A stretch of 10,183 nt of DNA. Source: DASCNA01 sp036011305 (GTDB lineage Bacteria > Verrucomicrobiota > Lentisphaeria > Victivallales > GWF2-38-69). The stretch's first letter is position 1. The number at the start of each line of letters is the position of its first letter. The notes under the pieces are model-generated. The model made no database searches and was not told the origin of the DNA. It saw nothing but the letters and a program-made list of their open reading frames with translations. Where the stretch lies: assembly GCA_036011305.1 (NCBI GenBank), contig DASCNA010000077.1:1-10183 (forward strand). Direction: 5' to 3'. Positions 1 through 7,152 of the stretch are shown here, piece by piece. The position numbers were made by a program, and so were the translations under genes.

Positions 1-12
1 TAGAAATAAAAC

Positions 13-46
13 TTGTTTAACCCATTAAATTAAATAAGATTATAAT
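13..46 (+). promoter_or_regulatory. possible sigma70-type promoter for the pabA-dxs-lgt unit
   Basis: The 77 bases before the first gene are very AT-rich. TTGTTT at 13-18 could be a -35 box, with TAAGAT at 35-40 (16-base spacer) as -10. A perfect TATAAT lies at 41-46, but it is 22 bases from TTGTTT and would need another, poorer -35. In such AT-rich DNA these matches arise easily by chance, so this is only a candidate. The upstream neighbour is outside the window, so read-through from it cannot be excluded. Confidence 0.25.
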
Positions 47-77
47 TTATTTATATTTTTCAAAATAGGTTTCTAAT

Positions 78-644
78 ATGTTAGTTATGATAGATAATTA
101 CGACTCTTTTACTTATAATATTGTTCAGTATTTTAAGGAATTAGAACAGGATATAATGATTTTCAGAAATGATAAAATTTCTTGTAAAGATCTTTTTGAT
201 GACAAGATGGATGCACTCATCGTATCTCCTGGCCCATGTACACCACAAAAAGCAGGTATTTCATGCGAGGCAATCAAAATTGCCAGCACAAAAAATATCC
301 CAGTTTTTGGAATTTGCCTTGGATTCCAATCAATTGGCGAGGTGTTCGGAGCGAAGGTAGTTCATGCTCCTTATCTAATGCATGGCAAAACTTCAAAAAT
401 ATACCATAATAATACTGATGTATTTAAAGGGTTACCTTCACCTTTTAATGCTACAAGATATCACTCTCTCGCAATTGATCCTGATACTGTTCCTGATTCG
501 TTAGAAATTACTGCAAAAACTGAAGATGGTGTTATAATGGGGATTAAGCATAAAGAATATCCAGTATACGGTGTTCAGTTTCACCCTGAATCAATATTGA
601 CTGAACACGGTCATAAAATGTTATCAAATTTTCTTAATATATAA
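78..644 (+). CDS. pabA: Aminodeoxychorismate/anthranilate synthase, glutamine amidotransferase subunit (PabA/TrpG family)
   Basis: This 188-residue protein is a class I glutamine amidotransferase, the usual length for stand-alone PabA/TrpG. The family hydrolyses glutamine and channels ammonia to a chorismate-binding partner, giving aminodeoxychorismate (folate) or anthranilate (tryptophan). The N-terminus has the family IDNYDSFTYN motif at 5-14, and SPGPCTP follows at 50-56. The nucleophile is Cys80 in GICLGFQ, and the rest of the triad is His169 and Glu171 in QFHPES. Phe83 stands where most relatives have His (CLGHQ). The ATG at 78 puts the usual four residues before IDNYDSF, and AGGT about eight bases upstream is a weak ribosome site. 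No pabB, trpE or pabC partner lies in the window, so folate versus tryptophan cannot be decided; many bacteria use one amphibolic subunit for both. It precedes dxs by 11 bases, probably in one operon. Confidence 0.9.
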   Translation: MLVMIDNYDSFTYNIVQYFKELEQDIMIFRNDKISCKDLFDDKMDALIVSPGPCTPQKAGISCEAIKIASTKNIPVFGICLGFQSIGEVFGAKVVHAPYLMHGKTSKIYHNNTDVFKGLPSPFNATRYHSLAIDPDTVPDSLEITAKTEDGVIMGIKHKEYPVYGVQFHPESILTEHGHKMLSNFLNI

Positions 645-655
645 CTTATTAATCT

Positions 656-2506
656 ATGTCGATATTAAATACAATTAATTATCCTGCAGACTTAAAACAG
701 TTAAGCCTGGATGAATTAGAACTTCTAGCACAAGAAATACGTGATAAAATAATAACCACTACTTCAAATAACGGCGGACACCTTGCTTCAAACCTCGGAG
801 TTGTAGAATTGACTATTGCTTTACATTATGTATTTGATACTCCTTCTGACAAATTAGTATGGGATGTAAGCCATCAGACATATACTCATAAAATACTTAC
901 AGGTAGAAAAGATTTTTTTAATTCATTAAGAACCTTTAAAGGGTGCTCAGGATTTACTACAAGAGAAGAATCAGGATATGACTGTTTTGGTGCAGGTCAT
1001 GCAGGAACATCTATTTCAGCCGCATTAGGAATGGCTGCTGGAAGAGATAAAAATAAAACCGATGAGAAAATAGTAGCAATTTTAGGAGATGGTTCTTTAA
1101 CGAATGGAGTAGTACTGGAAGGATTAAACAATATAGCACATGTTACTAATGACCTTGTTATAATATTGAATGATAATAAAATGTCCATCTCTGAAAATGT
1201 AGGTGGTTTCAGATATTATTTGAATGATATTATTCAAAGGAAAGGATATAACAGGTTCAGAAATTCAATTAAAAATTCTTTGGATAAAATTCCAAATATT
1301 GGAAGTAAAATCCACAGTGTAATCAGTAAAATAGAAGAAGCAACCAAAAGCATAATTGTCCCAGGTGTGATATTTGAACAAATGGGAATGAGATATATTG
1401 GACCTGTTGACGGACATGATATTAAAAACCTGGTCAAAACATTCACTTCAATTAAAGATTTTAAGAAACCTGTAATAATCCATACATTGACCGAAAAAGG
1501 TAGAGGATATAAACCTGCTGAACTTAGACCTGATAAATACCACGGCGTAGGTAAATTTGATAAAAAAACAGGTAAATCACTAAAGAATAATAGCCAAAAA
1601 ACTTTTTCCGAAACATTTGGCAAATCAATTGTAAGACTGGCTGACAAACATGAAGATGTTGTGGGGATTACTGCTGCAATGTGTGCAGGAACATCATTAT
1701 CTGAATTTGCTGAAAAATATTCTGATCGTTTTTTTGATGTTGGTATAGCAGAAGAGCATGCTGTAGTTTTTGCTGCTGGAATGGCGACAAATGGTCTGCG
1801 TCCTGTATTCGCAGTTTACTCTACTTTTCTACAGCGAGCACTAGCTTGTGTTTACCATGATATCTGCATACAAAACCTTCCTGTAATTATATGCACTGAT
1901 AGATCCGGCATCGTCGAAGACGGTCCAACCCATCACGGAATATACAGTATTTCATATTTGAAATCATTGCCTAATCTATCTATTTTATTACCTTCGAATG
2001 ATAAGGAATTGGATGTAATGTTAAACTTGGCATACGATTCGAAGTCTCCAGTTATTATCAGATATCCAAAAGCATCTGTCCCTGAACATAATTATGTTTC
2101 TAGTAATATTATTTGGGGAAAAGCAAATATAATAAAAAAAGGGAAAGATTTATCTATATGGGCAACAGGAAATGAATGTCAAACAGCTGTAGCTGTAGCA
2201 GAAATCCTTTTAGAACGAGGTATGAATGCAGAAGTAACCAACGCTTTATTTCTTAAACCATTTGATGATAAACTACTTATAGAAAAGGCCAAAAAAATGC
2301 CTATTATTACCATAGAAGATAATTGTAAATCCGGTGGTTTAGCAAGTATAGTAGACGAAATTCTGATTAATGTAAAACATAAGAAAATCTTACATTTTGG
2401 CTGGAGTAACGATATTATACCACATGGCTCTCCAAAAAAGATAAGAGAATCATTAGGCTTTACTGCAGTTGATATAGCAAAAACTATAACAGCAGATATT
2501 AACTAA
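656..2506 (+). CDS. dxs: 1-deoxy-D-xylulose-5-phosphate synthase
   Basis: Dxs condenses pyruvate and glyceraldehyde 3-phosphate to DXP using thiamine diphosphate (ThDP) and Mg2+. This is the first step of the MEP isoprenoid pathway, and DXP also feeds thiamine and, in some bacteria, B6 synthesis. The 616 residues match the usual ~620. The N-terminal domain shows GGHLASNLGVVELT from residue 40 and the ThDP/Mg motif GDGS (144-147) with NDNKMSIS (172-179). The pyrimidine domain shows AEEHA (365-369, catalytic Glu366), YSTFLQRA (388-395) and HDICIQN (401-407). The C-terminal transketolase domain follows RYPKA. RSGIV directly followed by EDGPTHHG (416-428) is one residue shorter than the common RAGLVGxDGxTHxG, and HQTYTHK replaces HQAYPHK. 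No Shine-Dalgarno is visible before the ATG; the 11-base gap from pabA suggests coupled translation. lgt starts 18 bases after the stop. Confidence 0.97.
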   Translation: MSILNTINYPADLKQLSLDELELLAQEIRDKIITTTSNNGGHLASNLGVVELTIALHYVFDTPSDKLVWDVSHQTYTHKILTGRKDFFNSLRTFKGCSGFTTREESGYDCFGAGHAGTSISAALGMAAGRDKNKTDEKIVAILGDGSLTNGVVLEGLNNIAHVTNDLVIILNDNKMSISENVGGFRYYLNDIIQRKGYNRFRNSIKNSLDKIPNIGSKIHSVISKIEEATKSIIVPGVIFEQMGMRYIGPVDGHDIKNLVKTFTSIKDFKKPVIIHTLTEKGRGYKPAELRPDKYHGVGKFDKKTGKSLKNNSQKTFSETFGKSIVRLADKHEDVVGITAAMCAGTSLSEFAEKYSDRFFDVGIAEEHAVVFAAGMATNGLRPVFAVYSTFLQRALACVYHDICIQNLPVIICTDRSGIVEDGPTHHGIYSISYLKSLPNLSILLPSNDKELDVMLNLAYDSKSPVIIRYPKASVPEHNYVSSNIIWGKANIIKKGKDLSIWATGNECQTAVAVAEILLERGMNAEVTNALFLKPFDDKLLIEKAKKMPIITIEDNCKSGGLASIVDEILINVKHKKILHFGWSNDIIPHGSPKKIRESLGFTAVDIAKTITADIN

Positions 2507-2524
2507 AATTAACCTAGGTAAAAA

Positions 2525-3394
2525 ATGATACAATTTCCAGATATTAACCCTGTTATATTAAAAATAGGTCCTCTCAAAATTCACTGGTATGGTGTGATGT
2601 ATTTAGTAGGTTTTATTTCAGCCTGGATACTTGCAATTTGGCGTTCTAAAAAATCTAAGGGAATCTGGACTTCTGAGCAGATATCAGATCTTATATTCTA
2701 TAGCATCATAGGTGTTCTTCTTGGCGGAAGACTGGGCTATATAGTTTTCTACAACCTCAGTTTCTATATGATGCATCCTATAGATATGTTCAAAGTATGG
2801 GATGGCGGAATGTCGTTTCACGGGGGGCTAATTGGTGTAATGATTGCCTTTTATTTTTTCGCTAGAAAAACAGGTAAAGGCTTCTTTCAAGTAGGTGATT
2901 TTATCGTTCCCATGATACCAATTGGCTTAGGTGCGGGAAGAATAGGTAATTTTATAAACGGTGAATTATGGGGCAAAGTAAGTAACCTCCCCTGGGCTAT
3001 GGTATTTCCAAAAGATCCCACTCAACTGCCCAGACAACCATCAGAACTTTATGAATTTCTGCTGGAAGGAGTGGTCCTCTTTATAGTATTATGGATCTAT
3101 TCAATGAAAGCTCGACCAAGAATGGCTATCTCAGGCCTCTTCCTTCTACTCTATGGATGTTTTAGATTTTTAGTCGAATTCGTAAGATTACCTGATCCTC
3201 AACTGGGATATCTGGCGTGGGGCTGGTTAACTATGGGACAACTGCTTTCAATACCAATGATTATATTCGGTATAATTTTCATAATAAGGGCATATACAAA
3301 ACACAAACTGGTTAACGGCATGAATGTAGATGACCTGAATATACTGAAGAATCTTGAAGAGAAGAAAAATAAAAAGAAAAAGAAAACAGCTTAA
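2525..3394 (+). CDS. lgt: Prolipoprotein diacylglyceryl transferase
   Basis: Lgt is an integral inner-membrane enzyme. It transfers a diacylglyceryl group from phosphatidylglycerol to the lipobox cysteine of exported prolipoproteins, before signal peptidase II acts. The 289 residues contain several hydrophobic segments (about 22-40, 56-78, 98-113, 126-138, 181-193, 203-220 and 238-256). Family motifs are IHWYGVMY (19-26), MSFHGGLIGV (96-105, conserved His99), the signature GRIGNFINGELWG (138-150), RQPSELYE (170-177) and GWLTMGQLLS (233-242). The start is supported by AGG six to seven bases upstream and by the typical FPDINPV beginning. The last ~30 residues form a charged tail rich in lysine, ending in a K-rich run; this probably sits in the cytosol and is not part of the conserved core. 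The gene lies 18 bases after dxs and probably shares its transcript. Confidence 0.97.
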   Translation: MIQFPDINPVILKIGPLKIHWYGVMYLVGFISAWILAIWRSKKSKGIWTSEQISDLIFYSIIGVLLGGRLGYIVFYNLSFYMMHPIDMFKVWDGGMSFHGGLIGVMIAFYFFARKTGKGFFQVGDFIVPMIPIGLGAGRIGNFINGELWGKVSNLPWAMVFPKDPTQLPRQPSELYEFLLEGVVLFIVLWIYSMKARPRMAISGLFLLLYGCFRFLVEFVRLPDPQLGYLAWGWLTMGQLLSIPMIIFGIIFIIRAYTKHKLVNGMNVDDLNILKNLEEKKNKKKKKTA

Positions 3395-3402
3395 TAAATA
3401 AT

Positions 3403-3464
3403 GGTTGGAGTTGTAAAGTTAAGATTCTGTTATCACTCATTTTAAGGACTTCGTATATCCAACC
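3403..3464 (+). repeat. Imperfect inverted repeat in the lgt-acpH intergenic region
   Basis: GGTTGGA at 3403-3409 is complementary to TCCAACC at 3458-3464. The pairing can be extended inward with two small bulges: 3412-3415 with 3454-3457, including one G-T pair, then AAGT at 3416-3419 with ACTT at 3448-3451. This leaves a 28-base loop. No U-run follows on either strand, so it does not look like a rho-independent terminator. It begins nine bases after the lgt stop and ends 55 bases before acpH, so it could be a 3' end or leader structure. A 7-base match at this spacing is not rare by chance, so the call is weak. The rest of the 124-base gap is AT-rich and holds nothing else I can support. Confidence 0.3.
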
Positions 3465-3518
3465 GACTATATTACTAAATAAATATAATTAATTAACACA
3501 AAATTTATTAATTAAGTT

Positions 3519-4100
3519 ATGAATCTTTTAGCTCACGCACACCTTGGATCAAAACTTGAGAATAAAATAAACTGTGTAAATATATTATGGGATTTTATTG
3601 CAAAAGATTTAAAAGATAACAGTCGAAATTTTATTGTTGCAGGTATGAAACTACATAATACTATAGATTTTTTAACTGATACCTCTGATGAGTATAAAAA
3701 GGCAAAACAACTAGTATCTCCTAAAAGAAAAAAAATTGCAGGAATTATTATAGATATTGGTTTTGACTACGTTTTATCTAAAAACTGGCAAATGTATTCT
3801 GACACCGATATTTCTGAATTTATAAATAAAATATTGATAGACTTATCTCTATATTCATCAGGTTTTAGTAAAAAAGCCAAAACAGTACAGGAACATATTT
3901 GCAAATATGACTGGTTTGGGGATTATATGGATATCGACCGAATACCTATGGTTTTCAATAGAATTTCAACAAGATTACCTGCAAAAGGATTGTTCAAAAA
4001 TGCTGATGATGAAATTAAAAATAATCTACCGTATATAGAAAAGCTATTTCACTCTTTATATAAAAAGATTATCGCAGAAATATCAAAATTAAAATTATAG
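3519..4100 (+). CDS. acpH: Acyl carrier protein phosphodiesterase (AcpH family)
   Basis: AcpH removes the 4'-phosphopantetheine arm from holo-ACP, giving apo-ACP, and so acts in cytosolic turnover of the fatty-acid carrier. The protein has 193 residues, as in E. coli AcpH. It follows the family pattern: MNLLAHAHL at the start, WDFIAKD around 24-30 with conserved Asp25, a His46-x3-Asp50 and TD (53-54) stretch in LHNTIDFLTD, then IDIGFDYVLSKNW (78-90) with Asp79, Asp83 and Trp90, and a later RISTRLP. These acidic and histidine residues fit the metal-dependent, HD-like fold of the family. The ATG is chosen because the family begins with M-N-(F/L)-L-A-H; no Shine-Dalgarno is visible in the AT-rich leader. 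The 124-base gap from lgt suggests its own promoter. Some homologues are annotated only as DUF479, so the enzymatic role is by family. It converges on pdxY. Confidence 0.85.
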   Translation: MNLLAHAHLGSKLENKINCVNILWDFIAKDLKDNSRNFIVAGMKLHNTIDFLTDTSDEYKKAKQLVSPKRKKIAGIIIDIGFDYVLSKNWQMYSDTDISEFINKILIDLSLYSSGFSKKAKTVQEHICKYDWFGDYMDIDRIPMVFNRISTRLPAKGLFKNADDEIKNNLPYIEKLFHSLYKKIIAEISKLKL

Positions 4101-4125
4101 AATAATAAAAATACAGGACAATAAT

Positions 4126-5001
4126 TCAAGACAATAGTTCATAACTGCTTCTCTGTACATTTGAAGAAAGAGACCCCAACACTCTTTCTAGGAGAAAACC
4201 TTCATTTGTATCGTATTTATATCCAAAAGTAGCTCTAATTCCAATAGAAACGAACTGTACAGCCCTGTCAAGTGCAATTGGCAAACTATCCCCCTGCAGC
4301 AAAGCTCCCACTATAACACTTGTGAATGCATCGCCGGTACCTGGAAATTTTGCAGGCAGGTAGTCACAGGAAACTTTCCAAAACCTATTATCTTCTCTGG
4401 AATATGCTACAACAGATGTTGTTTTAGAATTAACAGCATTATCAGGTACACTTGTGATAATTACAATTTTAGGGCCATATCCAGATAAATCCAACAGCCA
4501 CTGTTTTATTTCCTTTTCAGAAAAATTGTTTTTATATTTTCTATTCAGCAGTAAAGCAGCCTCAGTAATATTTGGTGTGATGATATCTGCAGACTTTATC
4601 AATGAACGCATTTCTCCTATCATATCTTCGGAAAATGGGCCATATAATTTTCCATCATCTCCCAATACAGGATCAACTGTTACAAAAGTATTATCATTTG
4701 AAAAATCAGAAATAAAATTTTTAACTATCTCAATTTGTTCTTTAGATCCTAAAAAGCCGCTATAAATCGAATTAAAATTAATATTCAACTTTTTCCAGTG
4801 ATCTATAAAACCCTTCATATGATCAGTTAAGTCTACAAATTTATAATCCTGATATTCACAGTGAGTCGAAAGTACGGCTGTCGGCAATGGACAAACCTGT
4901 ACACCCATATTTGATAAGATAGGAATTACAACTGTCAGAGAAGAGCGGCCAAACCCTGACAAATCATGAATGGCAGCAACTTTTGGAATGGGATTAAACA
5001 T
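4126..5001 (-). CDS. pdxY: Pyridoxal/pyridoxamine kinase (PfkB/ribokinase superfamily)
   Basis: This cytosolic kinase phosphorylates pyridoxal, pyridoxamine or pyridoxine with ATP in B6 salvage. It has 291 residues, near the family's 280-290. The N-terminus has the pyridoxamine-kinase pattern IHDLSGFGRSSLT (11-23) and CPLPTAVLSTH (37-47), typical of the PdxK/PdxY branch rather than the HMP-kinase ThiD branch. TVDPVLGDDGKLY (108-120) and TPN with TEA (142-148) follow, and FPGTGD (219-224) holds the anion hole and the catalytic base Asp224. The ATG is preceded by AAGG with a 7-base spacer. The gene begins 45 bases after radC and is probably the last gene of the maeA-fumC-radC unit. PdxK and PdxY cannot be separated from sequence alone. 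The stop codon lies 25 bases from the convergent acpH stop, with no obvious terminator hairpin. Confidence 0.9.
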   Translation of the reverse strand: MFNPIPKVAAIHDLSGFGRSSLTVVIPILSNMGVQVCPLPTAVLSTHCEYQDYKFVDLTDHMKGFIDHWKKLNINFNSIYSGFLGSKEQIEIVKNFISDFSNDNTFVTVDPVLGDDGKLYGPFSEDMIGEMRSLIKSADIITPNITEAALLLNRKYKNNFSEKEIKQWLLDLSGYGPKIVIITSVPDNAVNSKTTSVVAYSREDNRFWKVSCDYLPAKFPGTGDAFTSVIVGALLQGDSLPIALDRAVQFVSIGIRATFGYKYDTNEGFLLERVLGSLSSNVQRSSYELLS

Positions 5002-5046
5002 TATAAAACCTTATTTTCATAATTATCAACTAAACATTAACCATTA

Positions 5047-5733
5047 TTATAACATATTATTCTTACAGAAACTATAATAACTCCCATCACCAATAATTAG
5101 GTGATCAACAAGAGAAATATCCATAGTACTGCAAACAGATTTAATACTTTCAGTTAAAGAAATATCTTCTTTTGAGGGAGCTATTTCTCCACTGGGGTGA
5201 TTATGGGCAATAATTAAAGAAGTAGCATTTAACTCTAAAGCTTTGCGTATAATTTTTCTTGGATATACAACAGCATGGTCAGCAACACCCTCAGAAGATA
5301 TCTCATAATCTATCAATTTATTTTTTGTATTCAGGTATAAAGAAACAAATTTTTCATCTCTTGAACCTGAAATAAGCGAATCGAGAAAACTGTAAACATT
5401 ACCAGGAGAAGAAAGCTGCTTCATCTCCTTAACTTTATCTACATGATATTCTATGCTAAGTCCTTTAAATAAATTAATTAAAATAGCACTGGAATCCCCT
5501 ATTCCAGTGATATTTTTCAGTTCGTTATATTCAGCATCAAATACTTTAGATATACTTCCAAATTTCTGGACAAGTATTTTAGCTACAGGTTTCACATCTC
5601 TTCTCTGAATTGAGTATGTTAATAAAAGTTCCAATAATTCATATTGTTGGAAAGCTTTATATCCACCAACAATAAAGCGTTCTCTCAATCGCTGTCTGTG
5701 TCCAATATATAATTTATCAGTTTTTTCAGCCAT
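5047..5733 (-). CDS. radC: RadC family JAB/MPN domain protein
   Basis: RadC-family proteins (UPF0758) combine an N-terminal helix-hairpin-helix-like region with a C-terminal JAMM/MPN metalloprotease-like domain. The historic link to DNA repair is weak and the substrate unknown. From the chosen start the protein has 228 residues, close to the family norm. GHRQRLRERF (11-20) is the conserved N-terminus, LKNITGIGDSSA (72-83) the HhH-like part, and the JAMM set is Glu149 (SSEGVADHAVVYPR), His177 and His179 in HNHPSGE, Ser187 and Asp190, an exact HxHx7Sx2D pattern. The frame is open further upstream to an ATG at 5802, but that would add 23 non-conserved residues and overlap fumC. The ATG at 5733 begins MAEKTDKLYIGHR and lies 10 bases after the fumC stop, so I prefer it. 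Its ribosome site is weak, suggesting coupling to fumC. Confidence 0.93.
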   Translation of the reverse strand: MAEKTDKLYIGHRQRLRERFIVGGYKAFQQYELLELLLTYSIQRRDVKPVAKILVQKFGSISKVFDAEYNELKNITGIGDSSAILINLFKGLSIEYHVDKVKEMKQLSSPGNVYSFLDSLISGSRDEKFVSLYLNTKNKLIDYEISSEGVADHAVVYPRKIIRKALELNATSLIIAHNHPSGEIAPSKEDISLTESIKSVCSTMDISLVDHLIIGDGSYYSFCKNNML

Positions 5734-5743
5734 CTTGTAGTTA

Positions 5744-7132
5744 CTAAACCATTTTATTTGGATCAACAGCTTTATCAAATTCTTCTGCTTTGAGATAACC
5801 AAGTTTAAGACACGCTTCTTTCAATGACATATCTTTTTCATAAGCTACATGAGATATTTCTGCGGCTTTATCATATCCAATCACTTCATTCAGGGCAGTA
5901 ACTAGCATAAGAGAATTATTCAAATAACTCTTAATCTGTTTTTTATTCGGTTTGATACCTTTTACCAGATATTCAGTAAACGATGCAGAAGAATCTGATA
6001 ATATATTAATCGACTGCATAACATTAAATATAATCAGCGGTTTAAATACATTGAGTTCAAAATTTCCCTGGGAACATGAAAAAGCAACTGCTGTATCATA
6101 TCCCATGACTTCAGCTGCTACCATGGTCATAGCCTCACATTGTGTGGGATTGACTTTACCAGGCATAATAGAAGAACCGGGTTCATTGGATGGTATTATT
6201 ATTTCGCCAATACCACATCTTGGCCCGGACGCCAGCCAGCGTATATCATTGGCAATCTTAAACAATGAACACGATAAAGTTTTTAGGGAACCACTTAGTA
6301 CTGCAAATGAATCATGAGCCGCAATATAACAATATTTATTTTCAGCTGATACAAAATTATAGCCAGTTAATTTATTTATATATTTAACCGCTTTCCCAGA
6401 AAATTCAGGGTGAGTATTTAATCCGGTTCCAACAGCTGTCCCACCGATTGGTAGTTCGAAAAGAGTTTTTACTGATTCTTTAATATTTTCAATGCAATTT
6501 TTCAACTGATAAACATATCCCGAAAATTCCTGTCCCAAAGTAATTGGCACGGCATCCTGAAGATGGGTGCGTCCTATTTTTACAATATCTTTAAATTCAT
6601 TGGATTTTGCTTCAAGATTATCCTTAAGATTAATCAACACTGGCAACAGTCTTTTATATATAGCTGTTACTGCTGCAATATGCATCGCTGTAGGAAATGC
6701 ATCATTAGAAGATTGTGATTTATTAACATCATTATTTGGATGCACTGGATCTTTACTGCCTTTTATTCCTCCAATTAATTCAATTGCCCTATTTGATATC
6801 ACTTCATTAACATTCATATTTGTTTGCGTACCGCTTCCTGTCTGATAAACATGAAGTGGAAAATGTTCATCCAGCTTACCTGTCAAAACTTCGTCTGAAG
6901 CCTTTTCAATTAAATTTTTCTTATATTCTGATAATTTATTAACTTCAAAATTAGCAACAGCAGCAGCTTTTTTTAATATACCGAAAGCATGTATCACCTC
7001 GATAGGCATTTTATCCTTCCCAATACTAAAATGAAGAATTGATCTTTGTGTTTGAGCTCCCCAATATTTATCTGCCGGTACTTCTATTTCTCCCATAGAA
7101 TCTGATTCTATTCTCATATTATTATCACTCAT
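5744..7132 (-). CDS. fumC: Class II fumarate hydratase
   Basis: FumC reversibly hydrates fumarate to L-malate without an iron-sulfur cluster; it works in the cytosol as a homotetramer. The 462 residues match the family. Superfamily motifs occur in order: TGSGTQTNMNVNEV (98-111), HPNNDVNKSQSSND (131-144), GRTHLQDA (187-194, with catalytic His190) and the signature GSSIMPGKVNPTQ (319-331, with Ser321). PGKVNPTQ, in place of the PAKVNPV of aspartase, supports fumarase over aspartate ammonia-lyase. The ATG at 7132 has a good GAAGG ribosome site six bases upstream. It lies 20 bases after the malic enzyme stop and 10 bases before radC. Next to a malic enzyme it probably serves C4-dicarboxylate flux between fumarate, malate and pyruvate, in either direction. 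Confidence 0.97.
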   Translation of the reverse strand: MSDNNMRIESDSMGEIEVPADKYWGAQTQRSILHFSIGKDKMPIEVIHAFGILKKAAAVANFEVNKLSEYKKNLIEKASDEVLTGKLDEHFPLHVYQTGSGTQTNMNVNEVISNRAIELIGGIKGSKDPVHPNNDVNKSQSSNDAFPTAMHIAAVTAIYKRLLPVLINLKDNLEAKSNEFKDIVKIGRTHLQDAVPITLGQEFSGYVYQLKNCIENIKESVKTLFELPIGGTAVGTGLNTHPEFSGKAVKYINKLTGYNFVSAENKYCYIAAHDSFAVLSGSLKTLSCSLFKIANDIRWLASGPRCGIGEIIIPSNEPGSSIMPGKVNPTQCEAMTMVAAEVMGYDTAVAFSCSQGNFELNVFKPLIIFNVMQSINILSDSSASFTEYLVKGIKPNKKQIKSYLNNSLMLVTALNEVIGYDKAAEISHVAYEKDMSLKEACLKLGYLKAEEFDKAVDPNKMV

Positions 7133-7152
7133 ATGCAGCCTTCTATTCTAAA

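Noticed and set aside
1234..1647. A 137-codon reverse-strand frame inside dxs
   Set aside because: It lies wholly opposite conserved Dxs motifs, and its hydrophobic, low-information composition is what the reverse complement of this gene would give.
3401..3445. A 14-codon ATG frame in the lgt-acpH gap that could be a leader peptide
   Set aside because: It has no ribosome-binding site and no run of regulatory codons, and acpH is not a gene expected to use attenuation. Short frames like this are expected by chance.
3487..3516. Two TTAATTAA-like blocks before acpH as a possible operator
   Set aside because: They are simple AT-rich palindromic tetramers in a strongly AT-biased region, so chance is a sufficient explanation.
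4454..4765. A 103-codon + strand frame opposite pdxY
   Set aside because: It overlaps the conserved kinase motifs on the other strand and shows no recognisable family pattern.
5952..6317. A 121-codon + strand frame opposite fumC
   Set aside because: It is antisense to the fumarase signature GSSIMPGKVNPTQ region, with no start signal or recognisable domain.
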